Shown: piece after piece, positions 38,336 through 47,746 of the stretch | Layout: each line of letters starts with the position of its first letter | Numbering within the stretch: the first letter of the stretch is position 1 | Assembly: GCF_025998535.1 (NCBI RefSeq) | Contig: NZ_AP024233.1 | Coordinates: forward strand, 3,186,001-3,250,000 | DNA: 64,000 bases | Source: Desulfolithobacter dissulfuricans | GTDB lineage: Bacteria > Desulfobacterota > Desulfobulbia > Desulfobulbales > Desulfobulbaceae | Reading direction: 5' to 3' | Notes under the pieces: model-generated | The model's input: only the letters and a program-made list of their open reading frames with translations | The model's database searches: none | Told to the model about the DNA's origin: nothing | Made by a program: the position numbers and the translations under genes

Positions 38336-39255
38336 ATGATCTCTGTTATCATTCCGATATATAACGAAAAGGATTCAATAGATCCCCTGCAGCGCGATAT
38401 AGAGCGGGTAATGAAAGGACTGGAGCAGGAGTATGAGATCCTGTTCGTCGATGATGGCAGCACCGACGGTTCCACCGAGCTCATCCGGGAAAAAGAGACC
38501 AGCAGCCCGGCAATCCGGGCCATCTTCTTTCGCAAGAATTTCGGTAAATCAGCGACCCTCAACGCCGGTTTCCAGGCCTCCAGGGGAGAGATCATCTTTA
38601 CCATGGACGGCGATCTGCAGGATGACCCCGAGGAGATACCCAGGTTTCTGGCCAAGCTGGACGAAGGATATGACCTGGTGACCGGCTGGAAGGTGAAGCG
38701 CAAGGATCCGCTGGAGAAACGGCTGCCCTCCAAACTGTTCAACGCCATTACCTCCAGGATGAGCGGCCTCAACCTGCGGGACTACAACTGCGGCTTCAAG
38801 TGTTACCGCCGGGAAGTGATCAAGGAAATTCGCCTGTACGGTGAACTGCACCGCTTTATCCCTTCCTGGCCCACAAGAAGGGTTTCCGGGTGGCGGAGAT
38901 CCCGGTGAAGCACCATGCCCGCCGGTTCGGCCGCTCCAAATTCGGCCTGGAGCGATATTTCCGCGGCTTTTTCGACCTGTTGACCGTGGTTTTCATAACC
39001 AACTACCTGACGCGGCCCATCCACTTTCTCGGCGGCATCAGCACGGTCTTTTTCGGAAGCGGGGTGGCGATATTCTGTTATCTCTTCTTTGGACGCTGGA
39101 TTCACGGCCAGTCAATCGGTACCAGCCCGCTTTTCAGCATATCCATCTTTCTGCTGGGAACCGGTATACAGATCTTCACCATTGGGCTGGTGGCGGAACT
39201 CATTGTCCACAACCGTGAACGCGATAACATCCAGAACTATTCCATACGCAAATAA
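38336..39255 (+). pseudogene. GtrB/DPM1-type glycosyltransferase, frameshifted
   Basis: A family 2 glycosyltransferase in two frames. The first part has ISVIIPIYNEKDSI, the DDGSTDGS metal/nucleotide site and FTMDGDLQDDPEEIPRFL. The second has the C-terminal MAEIPVKHHARRFGRSKFGLERYFRGF and two membrane helices. Together they make about 306 residues, typical of GtrB, which loads undecaprenyl phosphate with glucose or a similar sugar. The break is near 38861, where ATCCCTTCC needs one more C to read through as PFLAHKKGFRVAEIP. This is probably an under-called C-run. gtrA follows directly. Confidence 0.85.
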
Positions 39256-39260
39256 TAACC

Positions 39261-39653
39261 TTGAAACTCATTAAATTTTTCACATCTTCCAGCATCGGCA
39301 CCGGCGTCGACTTCACCATCTATACCGTGCTGTCCACCTTTCTCTTTCCGCCGGTCGCCAACCTGATCAGCGCCGGGGCCGGAATGGTGACCAACTATGT
39401 CATCCAGCGCCGCTTTGTCTTCGAGGCCTCCAGGTCCATACCGGTTTCCTTCATTCTCTCGGTGCTGTTTTCCCTGGGCGGGATCGGTCTGGGTACCCTG
39501 TTCATCTATATACTGATCCACATTCCGGTCATGCGCCAGCAACCGGTCATGGCCAAGATCATCAGTACGGCCATCATCTTTTTCTACAACTACGAAACAA
39601 AGAAAATCGCTTTTGGTGACACAAAGGAGCGGTCTGTTGCGTCCAATTACTGA
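39261..39653 (+). CDS. GtrA-family membrane protein
   Basis: A 130-residue protein with four hydrophobic segments and the GtrA signature KFFTSSSIGTGVDFTIYTVLSTF at the N-terminus, then NYVIQRRFVF. GtrA-type proteins are thought to flip undecaprenyl-phosphate sugars made by GtrB. The start is a TTG, 3 bases after the glycosyltransferase stop, and translation is probably coupled. It forms a three-gene glycosyl-transfer cluster with its neighbours. Confidence 0.85.
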   Translation: MKLIKFFTSSSIGTGVDFTIYTVLSTFLFPPVANLISAGAGMVTNYVIQRRFVFEASRSIPVSFILSVLFSLGGIGLGTLFIYILIHIPVMRQQPVMAKIISTAIIFFYNYETKKIAFGDTKERSVASNY

Positions 39654-41076
39654 TTTCATCCTCCAGCGATTTCCCCTTTTCATCGGTCTCTATTTTCTCG
39701 CCCACCTGTTTCTGCGCCTCCTGAGCAACAACACCCTCACCATCGACGAATCGGAGCAGATGCTGGTATCCCAGTATTTCAGCCTGGGCTATAATGCCCA
39801 GCCGCCGCTCTACACCTGGATCCAGATCCTGTTCTTCAGGATCTTCGGTCAGTCGATCCTGGCCATTGCCCTGCTCAAGAACCTTTTTCTCTACCTGCTC
39901 TATCTCTTCACCTGGCTAAGCGCCAGAATGATCAGCCGGGACAGGCTGGTGGCCGCCCTGTCGGCGCTTTCCCTGATCCTGCTCTTTCAGATCGCCTGGG
40001 TGGCCCAGATCGACCAGATCCACTCGGCCGCGGTCACCACGACCGCAGCGGCGGCCCTCTATTTTTTCCTGCGCCTGATCAACCATGGCAGGGCAGTGGA
40101 TTACCTGCTCTTCGGCATGGTCTCCGGCTGCGGACTGCTGTTCAAGTACAACTTCCTCCTCCTGCTCCTGGCCATGGGCCTCACCTGCCTGTTCCATGCC
40201 GAACTGCGGCCCAGAATCCTGACCCGGAAGGTCTTTCTGGCCCTCGGTCCAATCGTACTTATCACCCTGCCCCACACCCTCTGGTTCATCCAGCACACCG
40301 GCCTGGCCACCGGCGAGACCATCCAGCGGATGAACATGGACGATATCGGCCACCCGGTCCAGGACCGGCTCCGCGGCATGGCCGATCTGCTCAAGGTCAG
40401 CCTGGCCTTTGTCAGTCCCTTCTGGCTCATCTTCCTGCTCCTGTTTCGCAGGGGCCTGGGCCCCACCCGCTACCCGCAGAGCAAAATCCTCGGCTCTATC
40501 CTGATCTGGATCGTGGTCCTCCTTGTCCTCATCATCATGGCCAGCGGCATCTCAAACATCAAGGAGCGATGGCTGCAGCCCTATCTCTTCTTCTTTCCCC
40601 TCTGGTGCCTGCTCCATGTCCACGAGTCAGCCCTGCGCACCAGGGCGGCAAAACTTGCAGCCACTGCGGCACTCTTCATGTCCCTGGTTCTCCTGATCAT
40701 CCCGCTGCGGCTGGTAACCATCGATCTCACAGGGAAACCGCACCGGGAAAATTATCCCTTCAGGCAGCTTGCCCAGCGGATTCAAAGCCGGGGAATCAAA
40801 CCGCAGCTGATCGTTGCCGAGGACATGTTCATCGGCGGCAACCTGCGTCTCTTCTTTCCCCAGGCCAAAGTCCGTACGCCCGCCCTGCCCATGGGACCGC
40901 CTCCCAAAGCGGAAACGATCCTCCTGGCCTGGCACAACCACAAGCCGACGCTGGCCCCGGAAGCCCTGGACCCGGAGAGCTACCAGTGCGTGGAATACAA
41001 GGAGAGCATTCCTTTCAAATTCTCCCGCAAACTGCTCTACAGGCCGCACTACCTGGTCTGCAGAGACCTGAAATGA
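39637..41076 (+). CDS. ArnT/PMT-type membrane glycosyltransferase (GT39/GT83-like)
   Basis: A 479-residue membrane protein with about 11-12 hydrophobic segments. The first loop carries TIDESEQMLVSQYFSLGYNAQPPLYTWIQ, the acidic catalytic loop of the GT-C fold (DExE-type). I choose the TTG at 39637 because AAAGGAG lies 7 bases upstream; the frame reaches 8 codons further. It overlaps the gtrA end by 17 bases. The likely job is to move a sugar from the lipid carrier supplied by GtrB/GtrA onto an outer-surface acceptor such as lipid A, O-antigen or protein. Confidence 0.82.
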   Translation: MRPITDFILQRFPLFIGLYFLAHLFLRLLSNNTLTIDESEQMLVSQYFSLGYNAQPPLYTWIQILFFRIFGQSILAIALLKNLFLYLLYLFTWLSARMISRDRLVAALSALSLILLFQIAWVAQIDQIHSAAVTTTAAAALYFFLRLINHGRAVDYLLFGMVSGCGLLFKYNFLLLLLAMGLTCLFHAELRPRILTRKVFLALGPIVLITLPHTLWFIQHTGLATGETIQRMNMDDIGHPVQDRLRGMADLLKVSLAFVSPFWLIFLLLFRRGLGPTRYPQSKILGSILIWIVVLLVLIIMASGISNIKERWLQPYLFFFPLWCLLHVHESALRTRAAKLAATAALFMSLVLLIIPLRLVTIDLTGKPHRENYPFRQLAQRIQSRGIKPQLIVAEDMFIGGNLRLFFPQAKVRTPALPMGPPPKAETILLAWHNHKPTLAPEALDPESYQCVEYKESIPFKFSRKLLYRPHYLVCRDLK

Positions 41077-41125
41077 GAGCGTTCCCGGCCATGACACATC
41101 ATCAGCCCATGTTCGCAGGCCCGCA

Positions 41126-42271
41126 ATGAAGCCCCCGCCCGCTGTCAGATCGCCGAGTGCGAAAGAAGCCGTCGCCGTCGCCGCGTCTGGTCCTCTCGTC
41201 CTGGCCGGTGATATCGGCGCGACCAAGTCGGATCTCTGCCTGTGTCGGGAAACGGAATCGGGTCTAGTGACAGTCCGGGAACAGAAATATCGCAACCAGG
41301 AGTGGAACTGCCTGGAGGCCATTATCGATGATTTTCTCTCTCTGGAGCCGGAAAAGCCCCGGGCCGCCTGTTTCGGGGTAGCCGGACCCATCCGGGACAA
41401 CCGGGTGCGGATGACCAACCTTGGCTGGACCCTGGACGCAGTCAGGCTCCAGGACCGGTTTACTATCAGGCAGGTGGCGCTGATCAACGACCTGGTGGCC
41501 ATGGCCCTGGGTACCCTGGAGCTGCCGTCCCGGGATCTCAAGCCCATAAACCGTGGCCAGGCAGACCCTGCCGGTGCCATAGGCGTGCTCGCCCCGGGTA
41601 CCGGCCTGGGCGAGGCCTTCATCCTCCGCCTGCCCGCCGGCCCCCTGTCGGACAGTCAAGCTGTCCCACCGTCGAACAGTCGAGCTGTCCCACCGTCGAA
41701 CAGTCGAGCTGTCCCACTGCCGTGCGGATCCGAAGGGGGGCACGTGGACTTCGCCCCGCGCGACGAATTGCAGATCGAGCTGCTGCGATACCTCAGGCAG
41801 CGAAAAGCGCATGTCAGCGTCGAGGATGTCTGCTCCGGCCGGGCCATTCCGATGCTCTATGATTTTCTCGACAGCCACACCGGCGCCGGCGAACGGCTGC
41901 TTTCATTCCAGGATCCGGACCTAGACCCGACAGCGGCCATTGTCCAGGCCGCCCGCCGCAGCCTGGAGGGACGGGAGGGCGGCAGCGACCTGGCAGTCAG
42001 GGCCCTCGAACTCTTCTGGGACATCCTGGCCGCCGAGGCTGCCAACCTGACACTCAAGGTGCTCTGCTGGGGCGGGATCTATATCGGCGGCGGCATGCCG
42101 CCCCGGATTCTCCCCTTTCTCAAGCCGGACCGGTTCCTGGACCGTTTTGCCCGCGGGGTCTACCGTGACCTGCTGACCGCGGTCCCGATCCATGTTATCC
42201 TGAACCCGAAAACCGGCCTGCTCGGCGCCGCTTCCCGGGCCCGGGCCCTGCTCCGGGAAAAAAGCTCCTGA
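41126..42271 (+). CDS. glk: Glucokinase with an internal 8-residue tandem repeat
   Basis: A 381-residue bacterial glucokinase of the ROK-unrelated Glk family: LAGDIGATKSDLCL (ATP site), FGVAGPIRDNRVRMTNLGW, LINDLVAMALG, APGTGLGEAFI, GGHVDFAPRDELQIELL, and the C-terminal GGIYIGGGMPPRILPFL. It phosphorylates glucose to glucose-6-phosphate. Residues 175-198 hold three 8-residue repeats (SDSQAVPP, SNSRAVPP, SNSRAVPL) from a 24-bp tandem DNA repeat at 41648-41719. They lie between GTGLGEAFI and GSEGGHVDF, where family members have only a short loop. The N-terminal 20 residues are also extra and the start is uncertain. Confidence 0.88.
   Translation: MKPPPAVRSPSAKEAVAVAASGPLVLAGDIGATKSDLCLCRETESGLVTVREQKYRNQEWNCLEAIIDDFLSLEPEKPRAACFGVAGPIRDNRVRMTNLGWTLDAVRLQDRFTIRQVALINDLVAMALGTLELPSRDLKPINRGQADPAGAIGVLAPGTGLGEAFILRLPAGPLSDSQAVPPSNSRAVPPSNSRAVPLPCGSEGGHVDFAPRDELQIELLRYLRQRKAHVSVEDVCSGRAIPMLYDFLDSHTGAGERLLSFQDPDLDPTAAIVQAARRSLEGREGGSDLAVRALELFWDILAAEAANLTLKVLCWGGIYIGGGMPPRILPFLKPDRFLDRFARGVYRDLLTAVPIHVILNPKTGLLGAASRARALLREKSS
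41648..41719 (+). repeat. 24-bp tandem repeat, three copies, inside glk
   Basis: Units at 41648, 41672 and 41696 share the core CAGTCGAGCTGTCCCAC; copy 1 has two base changes. Being a multiple of three, the insertion keeps the reading frame. Each unit has a short palindromic centre (CAGTCGAGCTG). Confidence 0.93.
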
Positions 42272-42349
42272 ACCAGGTAACCAGACATTTTCTGCGATGG
42301 GCACCCATCAGGGCAGACCATCGCTTCCTTCCACGTTCCTCATCCCGCT

Positions 42350-43045
42350 ATGCAGCGTCGTACGGTCTATAAAATCGCTCTTGCCGGCACGGCCCTGGCC
42401 CTGTCGGTCCTGTTCTATCTCCTGGAACTGGATCAGTACCTCACCCTGGACATGCTCAAAGCCAGGCAAGGGGAGCTCACCGTTCTGGTCGCCCGCCACC
42501 GGGGCATCATGATCATTGCCTACATGATCGTCTATATCGTGGCCACCGGACTGTCCCTGCCCGGGGCCGTGATCCTGACCCTGGCCGGCGGGGCCATGTT
42601 CGGCCTGGTCACCGGCACCATCGTGGTCTCCTTTGCCTCGACCATCGGCGCGACCCTGGCCTGTCTGGCGGCCCGGTACCTGCTGCGGGACTGGGTCCAG
42701 GAACGGTTCGGGGACAAGCTGCGGACAATAAACGAAGGCATGGCCCGGGAGGGTGCCCTCTATCTATTCTCCCTGCGCCTGGTCCCGGTCTTTCCCTTTT
42801 TCCTCATCAACCTGGCCATGGGCCTGACCTCTATCCGGCTCACCACCTTCTATCTCGTCTCCCAGCTCGGCATGCTGCCGGCGACCATCGTCTATGTCAA
42901 TGCGGGTCGGCAGCTCGCCCAAATCCAGTCACCAGCGGATATCCTCTCCCCGGGTCTGCTGATCTCCTTTGCTCTCCTGGGCCTTTTGCCCATAACCACT
43001 CGCAAGCTGCTGGACCTGTACCGTCGACACCGGGTTCGGCCATGA
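42350..43045 (+). CDS. TVP38/TMEM64-family (DedA-like) membrane protein
   Basis: A 231-residue inner-membrane protein with about five to six hydrophobic segments. The VTT/SNARE-associated motif is GAVILTLAGGAMFGLVTGTIVVSFASTIGATLACLAARYLLRD (residues 76-118), followed by LRLVPVFPFFLINLAMGLTSI. DedA/VTT proteins are linked to lipid carrier or lipid scrambling. It is 9 bases upstream of a flavin disulfide reductase; these two families are often adjacent or fused, so they probably act together. Confidence 0.88.
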   Translation: MQRRTVYKIALAGTALALSVLFYLLELDQYLTLDMLKARQGELTVLVARHRGIMIIAYMIVYIVATGLSLPGAVILTLAGGAMFGLVTGTIVVSFASTIGATLACLAARYLLRDWVQERFGDKLRTINEGMAREGALYLFSLRLVPVFPFFLINLAMGLTSIRLTTFYLVSQLGMLPATIVYVNAGRQLAQIQSPADILSPGLLISFALLGLLPITTRKLLDLYRRHRVRP

Positions 43046-43054
43046 GGTGCCTCC

Positions 43055-44519
43055 ATGGCTAAGTTTGATTATGACATCGGTATCATCGGCGGCGGGGCCG
43101 CCGGATTGACTGTCACCGCCGGCGCGGCGCGGCTCGGCGCCCGCACCCTGCTTATCGAAAGGGAACCTCTGCTGGGTGGCGACTGCCTGCATTACGGCTG
43201 CGTTCCCAGCAAGACCCTGATCCGGACGGCCCATGTCTATCACACCGTCCGGCAGACAGAGCTCCACGGCCTGCCCGGCGCAGAGATCGGCCCGGTGGAT
43301 TTTTCCCGGGTGGCGGCCCGCATCCGGGACGTGATAGCCACCATCGGGATCCATGACAGCGTGGAACGGTTCCGCGGCCTCGGGCCACGGTGCTCTCAGG
43401 CCAGGCCGAATTTCTCGATGAGCACAGCGTGCGGGTCAGCGACCGGAGGATTTCGGCCAAAACGTGGGTGATCGCCACCGGCTCGTCATCGGCCCCGCCA
43501 AGGCTGGAGGCCCTGGAAAACATCGACTGTCTCACCAACCGGGATATCTTTTCCCTGGAGCGGCTGCCTGCCACCTTCATCGTGCTCGGCGGAGGGCCCA
43601 TTGCAGTGGAGATGGCCCAGGCCTTCAACCGCCTCGGCAGCCGGGTCCTGCTGGTACAGCGCTCAGGCCAGATCCTCTCCCGGGAAGATGCGGACATGGC
43701 GGACACGGTCATGGCGGCCATGGCAGACGAAGGGGTGAAATTTTTCCTCAACACCACGGTCACCGATGCCCGGCAGGAGGGTGACGAGAAAATCATCACC
43801 GTGGTCTCCGGAGATGGCAGAACCATGGAACTGCGGGGGGACGCCGTGCTGCTGGCCCAGGGACGAACCGGCAATCTGACCGGCCTTGGCCTTGAATCCC
43901 TCGGCATGGAACGTACGGGCGGTTTTCTGGCCGTGGATAACCGGATGCGCACCAGCCTTCACCACATCTATGCCCCGGGCGATATCAATGGCCGCTTTCA
44001 GTTTACCCATGCCGCCGGCTACGAGGGTGGGATCGTGGTGGCCAATGCCATCTTTCACCTGCCGCGGAAGGCCGATTACACCTGGATGCCATGGTGTACA
44101 TACACGGATCCCGAGCTGGCCTCCATCGGCATGAACGAAAAAAGCGCTGCCAAGGCCGGGATCGAGGTGCGCGTCTGGCGCGAAGATTTCCAGGCCAATG
44201 ACCGGGCTGTTACCGAGGCACGCACCCGGGCAGTCTCAAGCTGGTTCTGGACAGCAGAGAAAGGATCCTCGGGGTGCAGATAGCCGGGCCCAGGGCCGGA
44301 GACCTGATCGGTGAGTGGGCGGCCATGGTCGGCGGTCGTATCAAACTCTCCACCCTGGCCTCCACAGTCCATCCCTATCCCACCCTGGCCGAGATCAGCA
44401 AACAGGTGGCCGGCTCGGTGCTTGGCCCGAAACTCTTTTCCAACCGGGTACGAAAGGGGCTGCGGTTTCTTTTCCGATTCCGCGGTCCGGCCGTTTCCCC
44501 TGTCCCGGAAAAAGACTGA
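43055..44519 (+). pseudogene. Pyridine nucleotide-disulfide oxidoreductase (MerA/Lpd-like), two frameshifts
   Basis: Three consecutive frames together encode one FAD enzyme of about 485 residues: [25 protein letters not shown], the redox pair [15 protein letters not shown], the NAD site IVLGGGPIAVEMAQAFNRLG, YAPGDINGRFQFTHAAGYEG and the C-terminal dimerisation domain AAMVGGRIKLSTLASTVHPYPTLAEI. Breaks occur at about 43382-43384 and 44228-44230, each a GGG where GGGG restores the frame. Residues on both sides are well conserved, so assembly error is more likely than decay. Its position after the TVP38 gene is a known pairing. The substrate is unknown. Confidence 0.82.
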
Positions 44520-44563
44520 CAGGAACCGGCCCCAGGAGCCAAGATTACATTTATGCAATGGTC

Positions 44564-44589
44564 TTGACGGCCTTATCGCTAAGTATAAT
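44564..44589 (+). promoter_or_regulatory. Candidate promoter of htrA
   Basis: TTGACG (44564-44569) and a perfect TATAAT (44584-44589) lie 110 bases before the htrA start. The 14-base spacer is shorter than the ideal 17, so this is tentative. Confidence 0.35.
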
Positions 44590-44699
44590 TGTATGAGCTG
44601 CGTGGAACGAATACCTGAAGATCTGCCATCTGCGGATAGTGGTGCACCGTCATCCATGGATCAGGTCAACCCATAAACCGATAGCCAATGGAGCACATC

Positions 44700-46172
44700 A
44701 TGAGAATACGACAGCAGCGCCCGAGAATGCGCGTCATCGCCGCTCTCTTCCTCTGTTTTTCCCTTCTGCTCTCCGGCCCCGTGCTGGCAGAGAATAACAA
44801 CAGCGATATCGAAATGCTTGCCCGCTCGGCCAAGGCCTTTGCCGCGGTGGTGAAAAAGGCCGCCCCGGCGGTGGTGCATGTCCGGGTGGAAAAAACGGTC
44901 CAGGGCCAGCAGGGCGGTCCCCAGGGACCCAACCCGTTTGATTTCTTCAACGATCCCTTCTTCGAGCGGTTCTTCGGTCCCCAGTTCCGTCATCCCCAGC
45001 CCCGGCAGCGCAAATTCAAGCAGCAGGCCGCAGGCTCGGGATTCATCATCTCCAGCGACGGCTATATCCTGACCAATAATCACGTGGTCCAGGACGCCGA
45101 CAATATCACCGTCCGCATGGCGGACAAACAGGAGTTCAAGGCCAGGATCATAGGTACGGATCCACAGTCGGACGTGGCCCTGATCAAGATCGACGGCGAA
45201 AACCTGCCGGTCCTGCCCCTGGGTGATTCTGACAGGCTGGAGGTGGGTGAATGGGTTATCGCCATCGGCAGCCCCTTCGAGCTCAGCCAGACCGTTACCG
45301 TGGGTGTGGTCAGCGCCAAGGGCCGCTCCGGCATAGGCCTCAACGATTACGAAAACTTCATCCAGACCGATGCCGCTATCAACCCCGGCAATTCCGGTGG
45401 CCCACTGCTCAACATCTACGGTGAGGCCGTCGGTATCAACACCGCCATATTCTCCCGCTCCGGCGGCTACATGGGCATTGGTTTCGCCATTCCAATCAAC
45501 ATGGCCAAGGCCATTGAAAAGCAGCTGCAGAAGAGTGGCAAGGTCATCCGCGGCTGGCTGGGCGTGGTTATCCAGGATGTCAATGAAGACCTGGCAAAAT
45601 CCTTTGACCTGAAAACTGCCAGCGGTGTCCTGATCTCCGAGGTGACCGAGAAGTCTCCGGCGGCCAAAGCCGGCCTGCAGCAGGGAGACGTGATCATTGC
45701 CCTGGACGGAAAGAAAATCAAGGACGTGGCTGAGCTGCGCAACCGCATCGCCCTCACCGCTCCCGGCAGCGAGGTGACCCTGACCATTGTCCGGGATGGC
45801 CGGGAAAAGAGCCTCCAGGTGACCATTGGTGAACAGCCCTCTGACTTCGGCAGTATCGCCTCCAGGGGTCCGGCCGGGGACACCGTGCTCAAGGACATGG
45901 GCCTGACCCTGCAGAACCTGAACGATATGCTGGCCGAACAGTTCGGCTACGAGAAGGGCCAGGGTATCCTGATCGCCGACGTGGCGCCGGACAGTCCGGC
46001 AGACCGGGCCGGCCTCCAGCCGGGCCAGCTCATCGAAGAGGTGAACAAGGTCCGGGTTCACAACATCAGGGAGCTGAAAAAGGCCCTGAAACGGTCCCGC
46101 TCCTCCAAACAGATTCTCCTGCGGATCCGCGCTGGTGAATACAGCCAGTATGTGGTCCTGCGGGCGGAATAA
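44700..46172 (+). CDS. Do-family periplasmic serine protease (HtrA/DegP-like)
   Basis: A 490-residue protease/chaperone. A signal peptide covers residues 1-30 (RVIAALFLCFSLLLSGPVLA). The trypsin-like domain holds the triad His128 (LTNNHVV), Asp158 (SDVALIKI) and Ser232 (INPGNSGGPLLN). Two PDZ domains follow, about 290-375 (GWLGVVIQDVNEDLAKSF) and 400-485. A Q/F/P-rich LA-loop segment lies between 65 and 105. I use the ATG at 44700 because GGAG precedes it; an ATG 12 bases earlier has none. It degrades or refolds damaged envelope proteins. Confidence 0.95.
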   Translation: MRIRQQRPRMRVIAALFLCFSLLLSGPVLAENNNSDIEMLARSAKAFAAVVKKAAPAVVHVRVEKTVQGQQGGPQGPNPFDFFNDPFFERFFGPQFRHPQPRQRKFKQQAAGSGFIISSDGYILTNNHVVQDADNITVRMADKQEFKARIIGTDPQSDVALIKIDGENLPVLPLGDSDRLEVGEWVIAIGSPFELSQTVTVGVVSAKGRSGIGLNDYENFIQTDAAINPGNSGGPLLNIYGEAVGINTAIFSRSGGYMGIGFAIPINMAKAIEKQLQKSGKVIRGWLGVVIQDVNEDLAKSFDLKTASGVLISEVTEKSPAAKAGLQQGDVIIALDGKKIKDVAELRNRIALTAPGSEVTLTIVRDGREKSLQVTIGEQPSDFGSIASRGPAGDTVLKDMGLTLQNLNDMLAEQFGYEKGQGILIADVAPDSPADRAGLQPGQLIEEVNKVRVHNIRELKKALKRSRSSKQILLRIRAGEYSQYVVLRAE

Positions 46173-46186
46173 TTCCTCCTGCCAGC

Positions 46187-46222
46187 AAAAGCGGCGCCGG
46201 TTACCGGCGCCGCTTTTTTTTT
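46187..46222 (+). terminator. Terminator of htrA
   Basis: AAAGCGGCGCCGG-TTA-CCGGCGCCGCTTT, a 13-bp perfect stem with a T-run, 15 bases after the stop codon. Confidence 0.95.
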
Positions 46223-46274
46223 CAACCAGTGACGGGCCTGCCTGCCACCAGATGGGCACCGTTAAGGAAACGGT

Positions 46275-46640
46275 ATGGAAATACACACTATTGACGAACT
46301 GAAACAGGCCCTGCGCGACTTCTCGGCCCGCCGGGACTGGGACCAGTTTCACACCCCCAAGAACCTGGCCATGGCCCTGATCGTCGAAGCGGCCGAACTG
46401 GTGGAACAGTTCCAGTGGCTCTCGCCGGAAGAAAGCATGGATCCTGACCCGCAGCGCCGGGAGGCGGTAGCCCTGGAAATGGCCGATGTGCTGATCTACC
46501 TGGTACGGCTGGCCGACCGGCTGGACATCGACCTGCTGGAGGCGGCCGGGCGAAAGATGGTCCTCAACGCCAGAAAATATCCGGCCAGGCTGGTTCGCGG
46601 CCGGGCCGACATGGCCGCCAGACCGGAGACCGATCCATGA
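46275..46640 (+). CDS. MazG-like nucleotide pyrophosphohydrolase
   Basis: A 121-residue all-alpha NTP-PPase. The ExxE...D motif is spread over IVEAAELVEQFQWL (Glu38, Glu42 region) and EMADVLIYLVRLADRL (Glu/Asp about 68-72). The short length and QFQW pattern match the RS21-C6/dCTPase-like group that cleans aberrant or excess nucleoside triphosphates. AAGGAAA lies before the ATG. It overlaps the next gene by four bases, so the two are co-translated. Confidence 0.88.
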   Translation: MEIHTIDELKQALRDFSARRDWDQFHTPKNLAMALIVEAAELVEQFQWLSPEESMDPDPQRREAVALEMADVLIYLVRLADRLDIDLLEAAGRKMVLNARKYPARLVRGRADMAARPETDP

Positions 46641-47746
46641 TGACCCCGCGGGAGGCTGCGGGTTGTTTTGTCTCTCCCGACCAGGTCGACATCCTGGAAC
46701 CCCTGGGCAGCGGCAACATCAATGATACCTGGCTGCTGCAACTGACGGGCGGAGAGAAGCGGATCCTGCAGCGGCTCAACCCGGTGGTATTTACGGAGCC
46801 GGAAGGTGTTATCAGGAACATGCGGCTGGTCACCACCCATCTCCGTGAGCGGTTCCACGGCCTGGCTGCGGTCTGTACCATGGTCCCTACCCCTGAAGGG
46901 AAGTACGGGGTGGTCGATACCGACGGCTCCTGCTGGCGTCTGCTCACCTATATAGGCCACACCAGGTGTCTGAACAGCCTGCACAACAAAGACCAGGCCC
47001 GGGAGATCGGCCGGATGCTTGGTCTCTTCCACCGGGGTCTTGCCGATCTGGATCCCCATCTGTTGACCGATCCCCTGCCCGGCTTCCACGACACGCCGGC
47101 CATTCTTGCCCGATACCATGCCCGCCTGGCCCGCTCGGAGCTGAAAAACCGTCCAGAGAAGGATTGCCAGCGCTTCATAGAGGCCAGGAGCGAACTCGCC
47201 ACTGTCCTGGACTCCGCCGACCGGCAGGGCAAGCTCAGCCGCCAGGTGGTCCACGGTGATCCCAAGGTGGCCAACTTTCTCTTTGCCGAAGACTCGGACA
47301 CCGTGGTCAGCCTCATCGACCTGGACACGGTCCGTCCGGGCCTGCTGCTCCATGACCTGGGCGACTGTCTCCGGTCCGCCTGCAACAGGGCGGGCGAGGA
47401 GGTGAACGACCCGGAAATGGCCCTCTTTGACCGGCAGATATTTCGCGGTGTACTGGAGGGATATTTCGCCCGGGCCGGCTCCCTGCTGCAACCGGGCGAC
47501 CGCGAGCACCTTGTGGCCAGTGCCCGGGTGCTGGCCTTTGAACTGGGTATCCGTTTTTTTACAGATCATCTGGCGGGAAACCGCTATTTCAAGGTACAAT
47601 ACGAGCAACAGAACCTGCTGCGGGCCAGGATCCAGTTCGCCCTGGTCCGGTCCATGGAAGAGCAGGAACAGGACCTGCGGGAGTGCGTGGCCTCCCTGTC
47701 GGCGTCCTGCATCCCCCAGTCCTCCGCACTCGGGAGCCTCCCATGA
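46637..47746 (+). CDS. Aminoglycoside-phosphotransferase-fold kinase (NahK-like)
   Basis: A 369-residue APH-family kinase. The N-terminal ATP lobe has LGSGNINDTWLL and KRILQRLNPVVF. The catalytic loop is VVHGDPKVANFLF (Asp near 206) and the metal site is SLIDLDTVRPGLLLHDLGD. The PKVANFLF plus IDLDTVxPG combination resembles N-acetylhexosamine 1-kinase more than antibiotic kinases or homoserine kinase II. The true substrate, probably a sugar, is inferred. It overlaps the alanine dehydrogenase start in an ATGA. Confidence 0.8.
   Translation: MMTPREAAGCFVSPDQVDILEPLGSGNINDTWLLQLTGGEKRILQRLNPVVFTEPEGVIRNMRLVTTHLRERFHGLAAVCTMVPTPEGKYGVVDTDGSCWRLLTYIGHTRCLNSLHNKDQAREIGRMLGLFHRGLADLDPHLLTDPLPGFHDTPAILARYHARLARSELKNRPEKDCQRFIEARSELATVLDSADRQGKLSRQVVHGDPKVANFLFAEDSDTVVSLIDLDTVRPGLLLHDLGDCLRSACNRAGEEVNDPEMALFDRQIFRGVLEGYFARAGSLLQPGDREHLVASARVLAFELGIRFFTDHLAGNRYFKVQYEQQNLLRARIQFALVRSMEEQEQDLRECVASLSASCIPQSSALGSLP

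Noticed and set aside
41648-41719. Glucokinase tandem repeat as a mini CRISPR
   Set aside because: The units are contiguous with no spacers and lie in an open coding frame.
44661-46352. 563-codon minus-strand frame opposite htrA
   Set aside because: No ribosome site or domain; htrA on the plus strand has signal peptide, triad and two PDZ domains.
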